Position numbers and translations under genes: made by a program
Part shown: positions 28,156 to 37,152 of the stretch, one piece after another
Layout of the letters: each line of letters begins with the position of its first letter
Numbering within the stretch: the stretch's first letter is position 1
Origin: Prevotella sp.
GTDB taxonomy: Bacteria; Bacteroidota; Bacteroidia; Bacteroidales; Dysgonomonadaceae
Assembly (NCBI GenBank): GCA_031285625.1
Contig: JAITVV010000018.1
Span: forward strand, 25,488 to 89,487
Length of the DNA: 64,000 bases
Reading direction: 5' to 3'
The notes under the pieces: model-generated
What the model was told of the DNA's origin: nothing
Seen by the model: only the letters and a program-made list of their open reading frames with translations
Database searches by the model: none

Positions 28156-28710
28156 TTAATTATAAAAAAGTAAAATATAGAATAAAGGGAGATAATCTTT
28201 CAATGCAAAACGTAGGGCTTTTAGTGATTTCGTTATATGATATTCTACAGCTTTGGAGCTAAGTGATAATTCATCTGCAATTTCTTTCACTGACTTGGAT
28301 TCGTAACGGCTCATTTCAAATATCCGGCGAGTTTGTTCGGGAAGTGATTGTAGAGTTTCTCGGACTATCTCAGCAATCTCTGATGAGAAAATCTCTTCCG
28401 GATCACATGCCTGAAGGGTCACAATTCTGTAGTCGAGATCTCTGATCATAACGGATGAGATAGACTCCATTGCCGTACGTTTTACTTTCAGGTGTTTTAA
28501 ATAATTTAATGATTCATTTCTGAGGATAGAAAGGAGCATAGCTAAAGGATTCTGAACATTCCCTTTTTTTATTGCTCCCCATAAATTTATGAACGAATCG
28601 GAAACAATATCTTCCGCAACTTCTGTATCGTTAACATACGATTTTACGAACAATAAAAATTTCTTATAATATTGTTGATAAATTTCATCGAAACCCAAAT
28701 TTTGATTCAT
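28156..28710 (-). CDS. ECF-type RNA polymerase sigma factor (PUL-A)
   Basis: 184 residues. Region 2 is YKKFLLFVKSYVNDTEVAEDIVSDSFINLW and region 4 is LQSLPEQTRRIFEMSRYESKSVKEIADELSLSSKAVEYHI, the Bacteroidetes SusC-linked ECF family. Directs transcription of the PUL after release by FecR. The gene itself has a housekeeping TAnnTTTG promoter, whereas fecR has an ECF-type one, so the sigma is likely expressed constitutively at low level. Confidence 0.95.
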   Translation of the reverse strand: MNQNLGFDEIYQQYYKKFLLFVKSYVNDTEVAEDIVSDSFINLWGAIKKGNVQNPLAMLLSILRNESLNYLKHLKVKRTAMESISSVMIRDLDYRIVTLQACDPEEIFSSEIAEIVRETLQSLPEQTRRIFEMSRYESKSVKEIADELSLSSKAVEYHITKSLKALRFALKDYLPLFYILLFYN

Positions 28711-28772
28711 AAGCTGTCCCTTTTCTCCGTGTCTGATATAGCTTGATTAATTAAGCTGATGAATGTTCTATG

Positions 28773-28780
28773 CAAATATA
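28773..28780 (-). promoter_or_regulatory. housekeeping -7 element of the PUL-A sigma gene
   Basis: TATATTTG on the minus strand, about 63 bases before the ATG at 28710, downstream of the GH3 gene. Confidence 0.5.
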
Positions 28781-28859
28781 TAAATATAAAAGGCAACAGA
28801 ATATTTCTTCATATTTAAACAGAAAGCCGGGTGTATTAAAATACTATTTTCAATATTCT

Positions 28860-31079
28860 TTATTCAATTAATTCAAATTCGGTCTGTTTAAGATTATCAG
28901 AGCTGTTTCCAACAAAAAGTTTAAAGATACCGGGTTCCGTAATAAGCTCATTTTTTAGATTAAAAGAGCCTAGATCTTTATTTGTTAAAACAAATTCAAT
29001 TTGCTTCTCTTCACCTGGTTTCAATTCAATTTGCTGAAATCCGCAAAGTTCGATTACCGGGCGTGTAACAGAACTTACAACATCTTGCAGATATAATTGT
29101 ACTGTTTCTTTCCCCTTATATTTCCCTGTGTTCTTTACCAAGGTTTTTATTCTGATATTTTCATTGTACCCATATTGCTTTTTTGACATTACCGGGGTGG
29201 TTATTTCAAAGGTAGTGTAGCTAAGCCCATATCCGAATGCATATGCAGGTCTAACATCTTCGTCTATATACCGGCTTGTGTACTGATTATCCGCACTCCA
29301 TGGGCGTCCGGTACTCTTATGGTTATAGTATATAGGGCATTGTCCACTGTGTTTTGGAAATGTTATAGGTAGTTTGGCTGAGGGATTATATTGGCCTGTA
29401 AGAACGTCTGAGATAGAATTTCCGGCTTCTACCCCCAGCCACCAAGTCATCAAAATAGCATCTGCATATGGTTCCATCGCGGAGAAAACTAAAGGCCTTC
29501 CGCCTGTAATAAGTACAATGACAGGTTTGCCTGAATCTTCTTTTAGTTTCTTTACCAGTGATTGTTGGTTTTGATCGATGCTTATGTCTACTTTCGATTT
29601 AGCTTCGCCTGACTCAGTTGCTTTCTCCCCAATAGTTACGATTATGATATCAAATTCTGATAAGTAGGGAAGCTCTTTTGTCGTATTAGTTTTGTGATCA
29701 TAGCCTTCGATATATGTAATATTCGATTTTGGTAAACTGGCCTTTAATCCATCTAAGATTGGTATCACGTATTCGGCTTTGCCCATGCCAACCCAATTGC
29801 CTAGCATATCCCATTTCGATGTATTTAGGGGTCCAATCAAGGCAATATTTTTAACTTTGTCTGAAATCGGCAACACTGAATTATTCTTAAGTAATACTAT
29901 CGATTTGGCTCCGGCTTCACGGGCAAGTGTCCGGTATCTATTGTTGATTTTTTCATTCTTGAGTTCTGCTTCCCTGTTGTTATAGCAGAAAGGATCTTTA
30001 AATAATCCCAGTTCAAATTTCTTTGTCAGAATACGTTTTACGGCATCATCAATTATAGAAATGTCGACATCCCCTGTATTTACAAGGTGTTCCAGATTTG
30101 AAATATAACTACTGGAGCACATATCCATATCACAGCCTGCTAATGATGCAAGTTTAGCTGCATCTTTGGCATTTTGTGCAACTCGATGATTTTGTAATTC
30201 ACCTACTGATTCCCAATCACTAACCACAAAACCATCAAAATCCCATTTGCCTTTTAATAAATCTCTCATCAATGGTCTGTGTGCTGTGGCCGGAATTCCG
30301 TTCAGATCATTAAATCCGCTCATGAAAGTAGCCACTTTAGCTTCTATTGCAGCACGAAAGGGTGGAAGATATACCTGATGCAATGTGTTTTCTGAAATGT
30401 CTGCTTCTGCATAATCTTTGCCTGCGATGGCAGCACCATAAGCAGCAAAATGTTTGGCACATGCCAATATTGTTCTTTTATCAGTATAATCTTTTCCTTG
30501 AAAGCCTTTTACTCTGGCTTTTGCAACTAGACACCCATACCATGTATCTTCCCCTGCACCTTCCATAACCCGTCCCCAGCGTGCATCTCTCGAAATATCT
30601 ACCATTGGGGCAAAGGTCCAGTGAAGACCGTGTGCCGAAGCTTCTGCTGCTGCAACCTCAGCCGTTTTAGTCATCAACTCCAAGTCAAAGCTAGAGGCTT
30701 CTGCAAGAGGGATTGGAAATGTAGTTTTCATACCATGCACAACATCCATTCCAAAAATCAATGGTATTCTTAACCGCGATTTCATAGCTTCCTCCTGGTA
30801 TTGTTTCGCACGCGAAACGGAGGTGACATTTAGCATTGAACCTACTCTGCCTTTTCTGATCTCTTCAAGATGATTGAGGTTATTTATAACCGGACCAGTA
30901 TTCTTTCTGTCGTTAGAATACTGGTTCATCTGACCTATTTTTTCTTCCAGGGTCATTAACCTTATAATGGAATCGACCTGGTAAGAAATATTGTTATGAA
31001 TAGTTTGGGATTGAATTAATAAAGCCTTTGTGAAAAATATAAATACAAGAAAGGTGAGTCTAGGAATAACAGATTGCAT
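28860..31079 (-). CDS. glycoside hydrolase family 3 (beta-glucosidase-like)
   Basis: 739 residues with a signal peptide. Domains in order: GH3 N (MTLEEKIGQMNQYSND to about residue 350) with FGMDVVHGMKTTFPIPL and nucleophile Asp in GFVVSDWESVGEL near 285; GH3 C with NSVLPISDKVKNIALIGP; and a fibronectin-III-like domain at the end (YGLSYTTFEI, GKETVQLYLQDVV). Close to BglX-type periplasmic beta-glucosidases or xylosidases. It is upstream of and co-oriented with the PUL-A sigma gene, and so is a plausible exo-enzyme for that locus. Confidence 0.95.
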   Translation of the reverse strand: MQSVIPRLTFLVFIFFTKALLIQSQTIHNNISYQVDSIIRLMTLEEKIGQMNQYSNDRKNTGPVINNLNHLEEIRKGRVGSMLNVTSVSRAKQYQEEAMKSRLRIPLIFGMDVVHGMKTTFPIPLAEASSFDLELMTKTAEVAAAEASAHGLHWTFAPMVDISRDARWGRVMEGAGEDTWYGCLVAKARVKGFQGKDYTDKRTILACAKHFAAYGAAIAGKDYAEADISENTLHQVYLPPFRAAIEAKVATFMSGFNDLNGIPATAHRPLMRDLLKGKWDFDGFVVSDWESVGELQNHRVAQNAKDAAKLASLAGCDMDMCSSSYISNLEHLVNTGDVDISIIDDAVKRILTKKFELGLFKDPFCYNNREAELKNEKINNRYRTLAREAGAKSIVLLKNNSVLPISDKVKNIALIGPLNTSKWDMLGNWVGMGKAEYVIPILDGLKASLPKSNITYIEGYDHKTNTTKELPYLSEFDIIIVTIGEKATESGEAKSKVDISIDQNQQSLVKKLKEDSGKPVIVLITGGRPLVFSAMEPYADAILMTWWLGVEAGNSISDVLTGQYNPSAKLPITFPKHSGQCPIYYNHKSTGRPWSADNQYTSRYIDEDVRPAYAFGYGLSYTTFEITTPVMSKKQYGYNENIRIKTLVKNTGKYKGKETVQLYLQDVVSSVTRPVIELCGFQQIELKPGEEKQIEFVLTNKDLGSFNLKNELITEPGIFKLFVGNSSDNLKQTEFELIE

Positions 31080-31238
31080 GATATTATTATTTAAGATTTA
31101 TTACATAGACAACTCAATAGTAGAAATCCCTAAGAATAAATCTTAATATTTTCTGGAAATAAATAATAATAATGATTTTAGATATCTGTGTCCTGTTGTT
31201 CGGGGCAGGACTATGAACTCTGGTAGCTCATAGCTTTG

Positions 31239-31380
31239 AATAATGAAATGTAATACCTCAAAACTTGCATACGGTTTTCACAAATAGTACACACTGAAGT
31301 CTTTTGTATAGACCTGAAGACAACTCGCGCTTGTTTTTATTTTGAGTCTCCATATTTCGAGGTATTAATATTTCATTATT
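31239..31380. repeat. 142-bp element bounded by imperfect terminal inverted repeats
   Basis: AATAATGAAAT-gt-AATACCTC (31239-31259) is the inverse of GAGGTATT-aat-ATTTCATTATT (31359-31380). Inside are about 100 bases with no ORF. It may be a MITE-like element or a structured RNA; no target duplication is evident. It lies in the gene-poor stretch 31080-32021 between PUL-A and PUL-B. Confidence 0.45.
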
Positions 31381-31505
31381 TATAAATTACATAGTGGTTA
31401 TTTTAAATCCTTTCGAAAACATAGAACTGGTAGGGATACTAATGAATGAACTAGTAGCTGATATACCGAGTGGAGCTCCGAATGAAGGGCCCGGACGCTT
31501 GATTA

Positions 31506-31740
31506 TCATTCTGATTCGTTAAATGTGAATGAATGATCGGCATTACGGGTTAATAAGTTCCCGTAATTCGATTCATCGGCTGCTGCCCATGAAATTCTGA
31601 ATAGTTTTGCTTTGCACATACAATATTTTATTGATAGGAGCTTCAGGAGCAGCAATTCCTATTGAACCATCGCTAACCATCACGGCAGCACCCGAATATG
31701 CAGGGGCTGTAGCGAGTTTCATGTCTCCGTTTACATGTAG
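31506..31740 (-). pseudogene. remnant of an unrecognised secreted-type protein
   Basis: On the minus strand a protein-like sequence (NGDMKLATAPAYSGAAVMVS, then DGSIGIAAPEAPINKILYV) runs into a stop at about 31575, while a frame shifted by one continues KLFRISWAAADESNYGNLL to a stop at 31508. It also lacks a start: the frame is closed upstream by TAA near 31747. So a gene has decayed by frameshifts. It is on the PUL-B strand beyond the DUF3863-like gene and may be a former PUL-B member. The family is not recognised. Confidence 0.5.
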
Positions 31741-31979
31741 TGACCTTTAAGTATTCCACTACGATCTATTTCAGATTCGACGAAACAGAAGAAACCGACG
31801 TGTGGAGTTTTTTACCAAATCCTATTTATCTGAATAATAAGTCTGCATGCGCCACTCATATAAAATGGCTTTACTCCTTAAGGCGTTATTCAGCTCTAGT
31901 GTCCGGCGCGAATGAGAATCTTCTGTATGATTTTTATAACAAACAATATGAGTATATTGAGAATATTGGTTTAAAATAA
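31713..31979 (+). other. open frame ending at a terminator, possible gene 3' fragment
   Basis: The plus-strand frame open from 31713 gives about 88 residues without a good start codon (a GTG at 31740 is available). Its stop at 31977-31979 directly abuts a strong hairpin terminator, as real gene ends do. The C-terminal half (SLRRYSALVSGANENLLYDF) looks protein-like but is not recognised. Likely the tail of a truncated gene; it overlaps the minus-strand remnant only at its start. Confidence 0.35.
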
Positions 31980-32005
31980 AAGGCTATTCATAAAGAATAG
32001 CCTTT
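31979..32005. terminator. bidirectional rho-independent terminator
   Basis: AAAGGCTATTC and GAATAGCCTTT form a perfect 11-bp stem with a 5-base loop; T-runs follow on both strands (TTTTTGTT on plus, TTTTATTTT on minus). It ends the PUL-B transcript 17 bases after the DUF3863-like stop and any plus-strand transcript from the fragment. Confidence 0.9.
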
Positions 32006-32021
32006 TTGTTAAGTGTATTAT

Positions 32022-33458
32022 TTAATTAAATAATTCAGGATAATATTTCTGTATTAAATCCTTATCATTAGTTGTAAGTTCGTCAATAAGTTTTGGCGCA
32101 TCCTGAGGTCGCAATCCTTTTTGGTTCATCACATTTATCAGACTCCAGTCTTTTACAGGCTTTTCAGGTGAAGGATCCGCCGGTTCTACCGCTTTTAGGT
32201 CATAACGGGTAAAATCTATTACGTATGCGGGATCCCCTTTCTTATGCCAATTACGCAGTAAAGCTAATCTAAATTCTTTATTCATGAACCACTTGATCTC
32301 AAGGTTATTATAAGAATCGCCCAAGCCTGAACCACGTTCTACAAACTTGTAATTCCAGTCGTCATTCGATTTGTTTTCCTGTCTCCATATATTACCGAAT
32401 TCGCCAAATGTCAGAAAATGAGTATCAGGCCAGCGCTTTTTTGTTTCTGTTACCCACATTTCCATTGCATCGCAGATAAGTTCTTTCCCGAACTCATGCA
32501 CCATTTGTGCTTCCCATATATTGGTTACCCATCCGAAACCATTCAATTCGAGTCCTTTCTCAAAATGAATTGATTGGGTATGCATCACTTCACGGTGACC
32601 AAGATCGAGTCCCCAACCTTTATATGTTTCTATAGGGCCTACTCCACGCCGGCTGTTATATCCGTCGATACCATGACCGGTTTGTCCACTCTGGCGTGCA
32701 CAAATGAAATCCATAGTCCATCCATCTAAATTCACACAATCGATAAAGTCCTTTTTCCCTTGTGCCGGTTTGCAAAAATGCTCAGTAGAGGGATAGAAAG
32801 GGTAGGACGGAGATCCGTCGGCTCCTCCGCCATCTATATTGTGCTGGCTCCAGATAACGGCATGTGCTACATGTATATCTTCTTTTTCCGCCAGATATTT
32901 TAAGTTATCAGCAGACAAAAAGCCACCTATTATGGATTGCGGGCGATAGTTGTTCCCTACCATTTTAGAAATAATTTGAATGGCTTCCGACATTTCTCGG
33001 TTTACCCGTTCACGAGGCAGGTACATTGCCGGAAAATATCCAGGAAAGTATGATACCTCATCACCATATTTCTTCTGGCATTCTACAATATATTGCCGTA
33101 TTTGCTTATAGTTTTCTCTCTGATCCTCTAGAGCATTCATTGTGAAACCCCAGGTTAACCGGCCGTCAGGGTTGTTTTTGGCAAATGCTTCGCGCAACGA
33201 ACGTACTCCATCAAGTGTGTGCCAATCTCCTTCGTCGCGCGGATGTATCTTAACATCCCGTGACACTTCCCAAGGAGTGGTCCTTATCATTATGCAAAGG
33301 GTGACAAACCTATTCCCGTTTAAAGTTATAGGAGGCTGGCTAATAGGAATAACAGGTTCTTTAGCTTGTAGATAACCAGTACATAGGATTATTATCAGTA
33401 GTGAGAAAAGAATTCTTTTCGTAAAAATATTCTTCTTTTTATATAAAATATATTTCAT
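32022..33458 (-). CDS. secreted DUF3863/DUF3864-like protein (PUL-B)
   Basis: 478 residues with a signal peptide (ILFSLLIIILCTGYLQA). The mature part has a barrel-like pattern with many aromatic and charged motifs (TWGFTMNALEDQ, YFPGYFPAMYLPRER, AHAVIWSQHNIDGGG, THFLTFGEFGNIW). It appears to match the Bacteroides DUF3863 plus DUF3864 proteins, whose activity is not known to me. It follows the GH2 gene by 27 bases in PUL-B, so a carbohydrate-active role is a reasonable inference. Family call from memory, moderate certainty. Confidence 0.65.
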   Translation of the reverse strand: MKYILYKKKNIFTKRILFSLLIIILCTGYLQAKEPVIPISQPPITLNGNRFVTLCIMIRTTPWEVSRDVKIHPRDEGDWHTLDGVRSLREAFAKNNPDGRLTWGFTMNALEDQRENYKQIRQYIVECQKKYGDEVSYFPGYFPAMYLPRERVNREMSEAIQIISKMVGNNYRPQSIIGGFLSADNLKYLAEKEDIHVAHAVIWSQHNIDGGGADGSPSYPFYPSTEHFCKPAQGKKDFIDCVNLDGWTMDFICARQSGQTGHGIDGYNSRRGVGPIETYKGWGLDLGHREVMHTQSIHFEKGLELNGFGWVTNIWEAQMVHEFGKELICDAMEMWVTETKKRWPDTHFLTFGEFGNIWRQENKSNDDWNYKFVERGSGLGDSYNNLEIKWFMNKEFRLALLRNWHKKGDPAYVIDFTRYDLKAVEPADPSPEKPVKDWSLINVMNQKGLRPQDAPKLIDELTTNDKDLIQKYYPELFN

Positions 33459-33485
33459 TATATCTAATTTTTGTAAGTATAGCCA

Positions 33486-35312
33486 TTATTTTTCTTTTGT
33501 ATTTTTTATAACAGCTTCATTTATTTGTTTTACTTTATTCAAATCCATTTTTTCTACCCAGCGATCATAGGTTACCAAACCATTTATCTCATGCTCTACA
33601 TCTGTAGTCTGGGTGTAAACAGCAGCACTCAGGCCATAATATTTTACGATCTGTTCCAATTCGTTGAGCATTAGAATATATGTGTCTGTCAGATTTTCTT
33701 TATTAAGCATCATTTCATATGCATCGTTACGTACAGGCCATAAATGATCCCGTACAAACAATCCTTTTCCTCCGAATTCGCCAAGTGAAGCTGCTCGCTT
33801 TTCATCAGGTCGTGGCATCGCTTTAAGTTGAATTTTTCCATAGTGGTGAAGATCTACGAAATCACCATTGCCAGGATCACCATATGCGGGACGATAACCA
33901 GGAGCATTATTATACCCCGAATTTCCATTTACTAAACGTGTAGGATCATACTTCTTCACCCAATCTGTAATATCCGCTACTTCAAAAGCACCCCAATTTT
34001 CATTGAACGGAACCCATTGGATGATAGAAGGGGAACTTATATGCTGATCGATCATTGCTTTTAATTCCTGGCGAAACTGCTTGCGAACAGCAACGGAATC
34101 TACGTCGTCAGGTTCCCACAGATTAGGCATGTCCTGCCATACAAGTAGTCCTAAACGATCGCAATGATAGTACCAGCGTTGTGGTTCTATCTTGATATGT
34201 TTACGTATCATATTAAAGCCGGACCGCTTAGCTAATTCTATATCATACAATAGGGCACTGTCGGTAGGAGCTGTAAAAATACCGTCGGGCCAGTATCCCT
34301 GATCCAAAAGGCCTATCTGGAATACAAATTCTCCATTCAGCAATATACGATTAAATTCTCCAACCTTTTCGATAGTTATCGAACGCATTCCGAAATAAGA
34401 ATCAATTTCGTCTATTACTTTTCCCTGACGATCTTTGAGTTGGAGTTTTAAATCATATAAAAAGGGATTATCCGGACTCCATGTCTTAGGGTTTTTGATT
34501 GGAATATAAAATGCCTTGTTGGTTGTTCCTTGTGTTTTGCCCACTTCGGTGAACCCATCTTTGGCTATTGCTGAAACACTAAGGTCTGATTTGTCTGCAT
34601 AGGCTACTACTTCCAGACGACTGTTCTTTAGGTCGGGAATCAACTTAATTTGAGAAATGTATTGTTTTTCTACCGGTTCAAGCCAGACTGTTTGCCATAT
34701 GCCGGATGTAAAGGTATAATCACCACGGGGGCCATTCTTGCCACAAGCTGTTTTGCCGTCATTCGGATCATATGCACCTACGACAAGAATATTGTTTCCT
34801 GCTTTTATAAAATCTGAAATGTCAAGGGTAAAAGCATCATAACCTCCTGTATGCGAACCCACCTTTTTCCCATTTATAAAGACTGTTGCAATATGGTCTA
34901 CGGCTCCAAAATGCAACAAAATATTTTTACCATTCCACTCTTTAGGAATTGTGAAATTGCGACGATACCAAAGATTTGTTTCACCTTTTCGTTTCACTCC
35001 TGATAGCTCTGCTTCTGGTGGGAATGGTACGCGTATTTTCTCCGGCGTGGCTGGAAATACAGGGGAAACTGTCACCGTAAGAGGATTTGTGAAATCTTTA
35101 CCTCCCATATAATCCCACATGCCATTCAAATTCAACCATTTCGATCGGACCATTTGGGGACGAGGATATTCCTGTAGAGGTGTCTCTGCCTGTAAGGCTC
35201 TTTCTGTCCAAGGAGTTGGTAATGTAAAAGAACTAGTATTCTGTGATTTTATTCCAGAAAACCCGGTTAATAATAAGCAGATTAAGAGAAGGCTGCTTTT
35301 CACTTTTATCAT
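33486..35312 (-). CDS. glycoside hydrolase family 2 (PUL-B)
   Basis: 608 residues with signal peptide. Sugar-binding domain ([21 protein letters not shown]), immunoglobulin-like domain, then TIM barrel with [19 protein letters not shown], acid/base Glu in [13 protein letters not shown] near residue 440 and candidate nucleophile Glu in [10 protein letters not shown] near 515. Shorter than LacZ and without the small-chain domain, so closer to the beta-glucuronidase/beta-mannosidase-like GH2 subgroups; specificity is open. Transcribed after SusD behind a strong 16-bp hairpin. Confidence 0.92.
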   Translation of the reverse strand: MIKVKSSLLLICLLLTGFSGIKSQNTSSFTLPTPWTERALQAETPLQEYPRPQMVRSKWLNLNGMWDYMGGKDFTNPLTVTVSPVFPATPEKIRVPFPPEAELSGVKRKGETNLWYRRNFTIPKEWNGKNILLHFGAVDHIATVFINGKKVGSHTGGYDAFTLDISDFIKAGNNILVVGAYDPNDGKTACGKNGPRGDYTFTSGIWQTVWLEPVEKQYISQIKLIPDLKNSRLEVVAYADKSDLSVSAIAKDGFTEVGKTQGTTNKAFYIPIKNPKTWSPDNPFLYDLKLQLKDRQGKVIDEIDSYFGMRSITIEKVGEFNRILLNGEFVFQIGLLDQGYWPDGIFTAPTDSALLYDIELAKRSGFNMIRKHIKIEPQRWYYHCDRLGLLVWQDMPNLWEPDDVDSVAVRKQFRQELKAMIDQHISSPSIIQWVPFNENWGAFEVADITDWVKKYDPTRLVNGNSGYNNAPGYRPAYGDPGNGDFVDLHHYGKIQLKAMPRPDEKRAASLGEFGGKGLFVRDHLWPVRNDAYEMMLNKENLTDTYILMLNELEQIVKYYGLSAAVYTQTTDVEHEINGLVTYDRWVEKMDLNKVKQINEAVIKNTKEK

Positions 35313-35356
35313 TTCTAATTTAGTTATTGATTATACACTCTCAGTTCTTCAGGCAA

Positions 35357-35395
35357 TACTTCTCCTTTATTCTATTTTGGAATAAAGGAGAAGTA
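35357..35395 (-). promoter_or_regulatory. 16-bp perfect stem-loop between PUL-B susD and GH2
   Basis: TACTTCTCCTTTATTC (35357-35372) pairs exactly with GAATAAAGGAGAAGTA (35380-35395) around a 7-base loop. It fills the susD-GH2 gap. There is no T-run after it on the minus strand, so it is more likely an mRNA stability or processing element than a full terminator. Confidence 0.75.
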
Positions 35396-35439
35396 AACTT
35401 ACCAAAAGAATATTTTAATTACAATTCTTCTATTCAGAT

Positions 35440-37131
35440 TTAATCCCAACCAGGATTATTTGGTGCGAGATTTTTATTAAGCTGGAGTTCATCCAATGGA
35501 AGAGAAAAATAATAATTTTTAGGGGTCACAAAGTTACGATTTGCTACAGGTTCTACTATTAAGAAACCTTCGCTATCTACTAAGCCCGGATTTCCACTAT
35601 TTAAGACTTCCAGATCTTCGTATTCTGTCCCTTTGTATTTTATACCTCTGATGGCTTGCTTCAATTCTGTTTCAGCTGTTTTCCAACGTCTCAGATCGTC
35701 GCGCCTGAAACCCTCAAACGCAAGTTCGACTGTTCGCTCGCGACGTATTTCAGTTAACATATTTAAGCCGTTATCTGTTATGAATTTATTAGTCAGGCCA
35801 GGCATTTCAACTCCTTTGCGAGAACGGATCACATTGATTGTATTTCTTAAAACTTCATCACTGATAGAACCATTTTTCTCGTATGTTGCTTCTGCCAAAA
35901 TGAGTAACACTTCGGGATAGCGGATAATATGATAATCATAAGTCGCTTCGTTTGTGTTTCCTTTAACTTCTCCCATAAATTTCCATAGTTTATACCCTGT
36001 ACGTGTTTCAGGCCGGGTTGTAAATTTAGGTGAACATATCAGGTCTCCTTCCTGAGCACTAATATACGCAGTTCCAGGCATTAATAACGTTTGGCTCATA
36101 CGGGGGTCACGGTTCTTGAATTCATCCTCTATCTTCTCATAGCCAGAAAATCCTGCTCCGGGAACGTCGATTGGTAACCCTGTGCTTTTACACAGATACA
36201 TATCTGCCATTTTTTTAGTTGGAGTACCTCTCCAACCCCAATATGTTGAATGTGCGGTGGAATGCATTGCAACATCTTTGGCATAGCGACGAGAAAAAAT
36301 ACCTTCTGGTGAATCATCCCCTTTTTCTATAAATAACTGACGATAACTCTGATCGCCTTCCTTTTCGAATAGCCGATATTCGTTACTGGCTATTACTTTT
36401 TCGGCTGCAGTTATTGCCTGATCTAGTAATTCCACATAATCGGTACGATGTTTATGGTTCTTAGCCCAAGTACCCGAAAATAGAGCAACTCTTGCTTTTA
36501 GAGCCAATGCAGCACCCCTTGTTACACGTCCTAGTTCGTCTGTTGTAAGTTCGCTCTGTAATGGAAGTTTATTATATATTGCCTCCAATTCTGAAAGAAT
36601 AAAATCTTCTATATCTTTCTGTGGTGTTCTGGCGCTATATAGTTCTGGAGAATCGAACGTCAACGGGATTGTTATCAATGGAACCTCGGTGTATCTTTTC
36701 ATCAAGCGCCAGTAATAATATGCTCTGAAAAAACGTGCTTCCATTACATAACGTTCAATTTCGGTAACATCACCTTTATAAGTTTCACTTTTTTGAACAA
36801 TCAGGTTGCTGCTACGAATTTGTTCATAGCATATATTCCATTCGTCCTCACTATTGGGAGCGATTTGTGTCCCATTACTTATTGTGTTTTCCGATAATTC
36901 GTAAGCAATATCACTATCTACGTCTCTTGCCTTGTTGTCTTTTGCATAAATAACGAGAAAAGTTTCGAGATCGTTATACAATTGATTAGCAGCCTTTACG
37001 TAAGCAGCCGAATTATCCCAATACCATTCGTCAGGTAATTCGGATTTGGGAGATAAATCGATATCTTCACAACTCTGCGTAGTTATAAGGGCAACTACTG
37101 CAGCAGAAATTATTAATATATATTTTTTCAT
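35440..37131 (-). CDS. SusD/RagB family lipoprotein (PUL-B)
   Basis: 563 residues. Lipobox TTQSC, then EDIDLSPKSELPDEWYWDN. The helical core has YVMEARFFRAYYYWRLMKRY and TRGAALALKARVALFSGTW; the C-terminal SusD motif is LAFEGFRRDDLRRWKTAE and the chain ends NKNLAPNNPGWD. Outer-membrane glycan-binding partner of the SusC encoded 21 bases upstream. Longer than the PUL-A SusD, typical of complex glycan loci. Confidence 0.96.
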   Translation of the reverse strand: MKKYILIISAAVVALITTQSCEDIDLSPKSELPDEWYWDNSAAYVKAANQLYNDLETFLVIYAKDNKARDVDSDIAYELSENTISNGTQIAPNSEDEWNICYEQIRSSNLIVQKSETYKGDVTEIERYVMEARFFRAYYYWRLMKRYTEVPLITIPLTFDSPELYSARTPQKDIEDFILSELEAIYNKLPLQSELTTDELGRVTRGAALALKARVALFSGTWAKNHKHRTDYVELLDQAITAAEKVIASNEYRLFEKEGDQSYRQLFIEKGDDSPEGIFSRRYAKDVAMHSTAHSTYWGWRGTPTKKMADMYLCKSTGLPIDVPGAGFSGYEKIEDEFKNRDPRMSQTLLMPGTAYISAQEGDLICSPKFTTRPETRTGYKLWKFMGEVKGNTNEATYDYHIIRYPEVLLILAEATYEKNGSISDEVLRNTINVIRSRKGVEMPGLTNKFITDNGLNMLTEIRRERTVELAFEGFRRDDLRRWKTAETELKQAIRGIKYKGTEYEDLEVLNSGNPGLVDSEGFLIVEPVANRNFVTPKNYYFSLPLDELQLNKNLAPNNPGWD

Positions 37132-37152
37132 AATTTTGTACTTTAAATAGAA

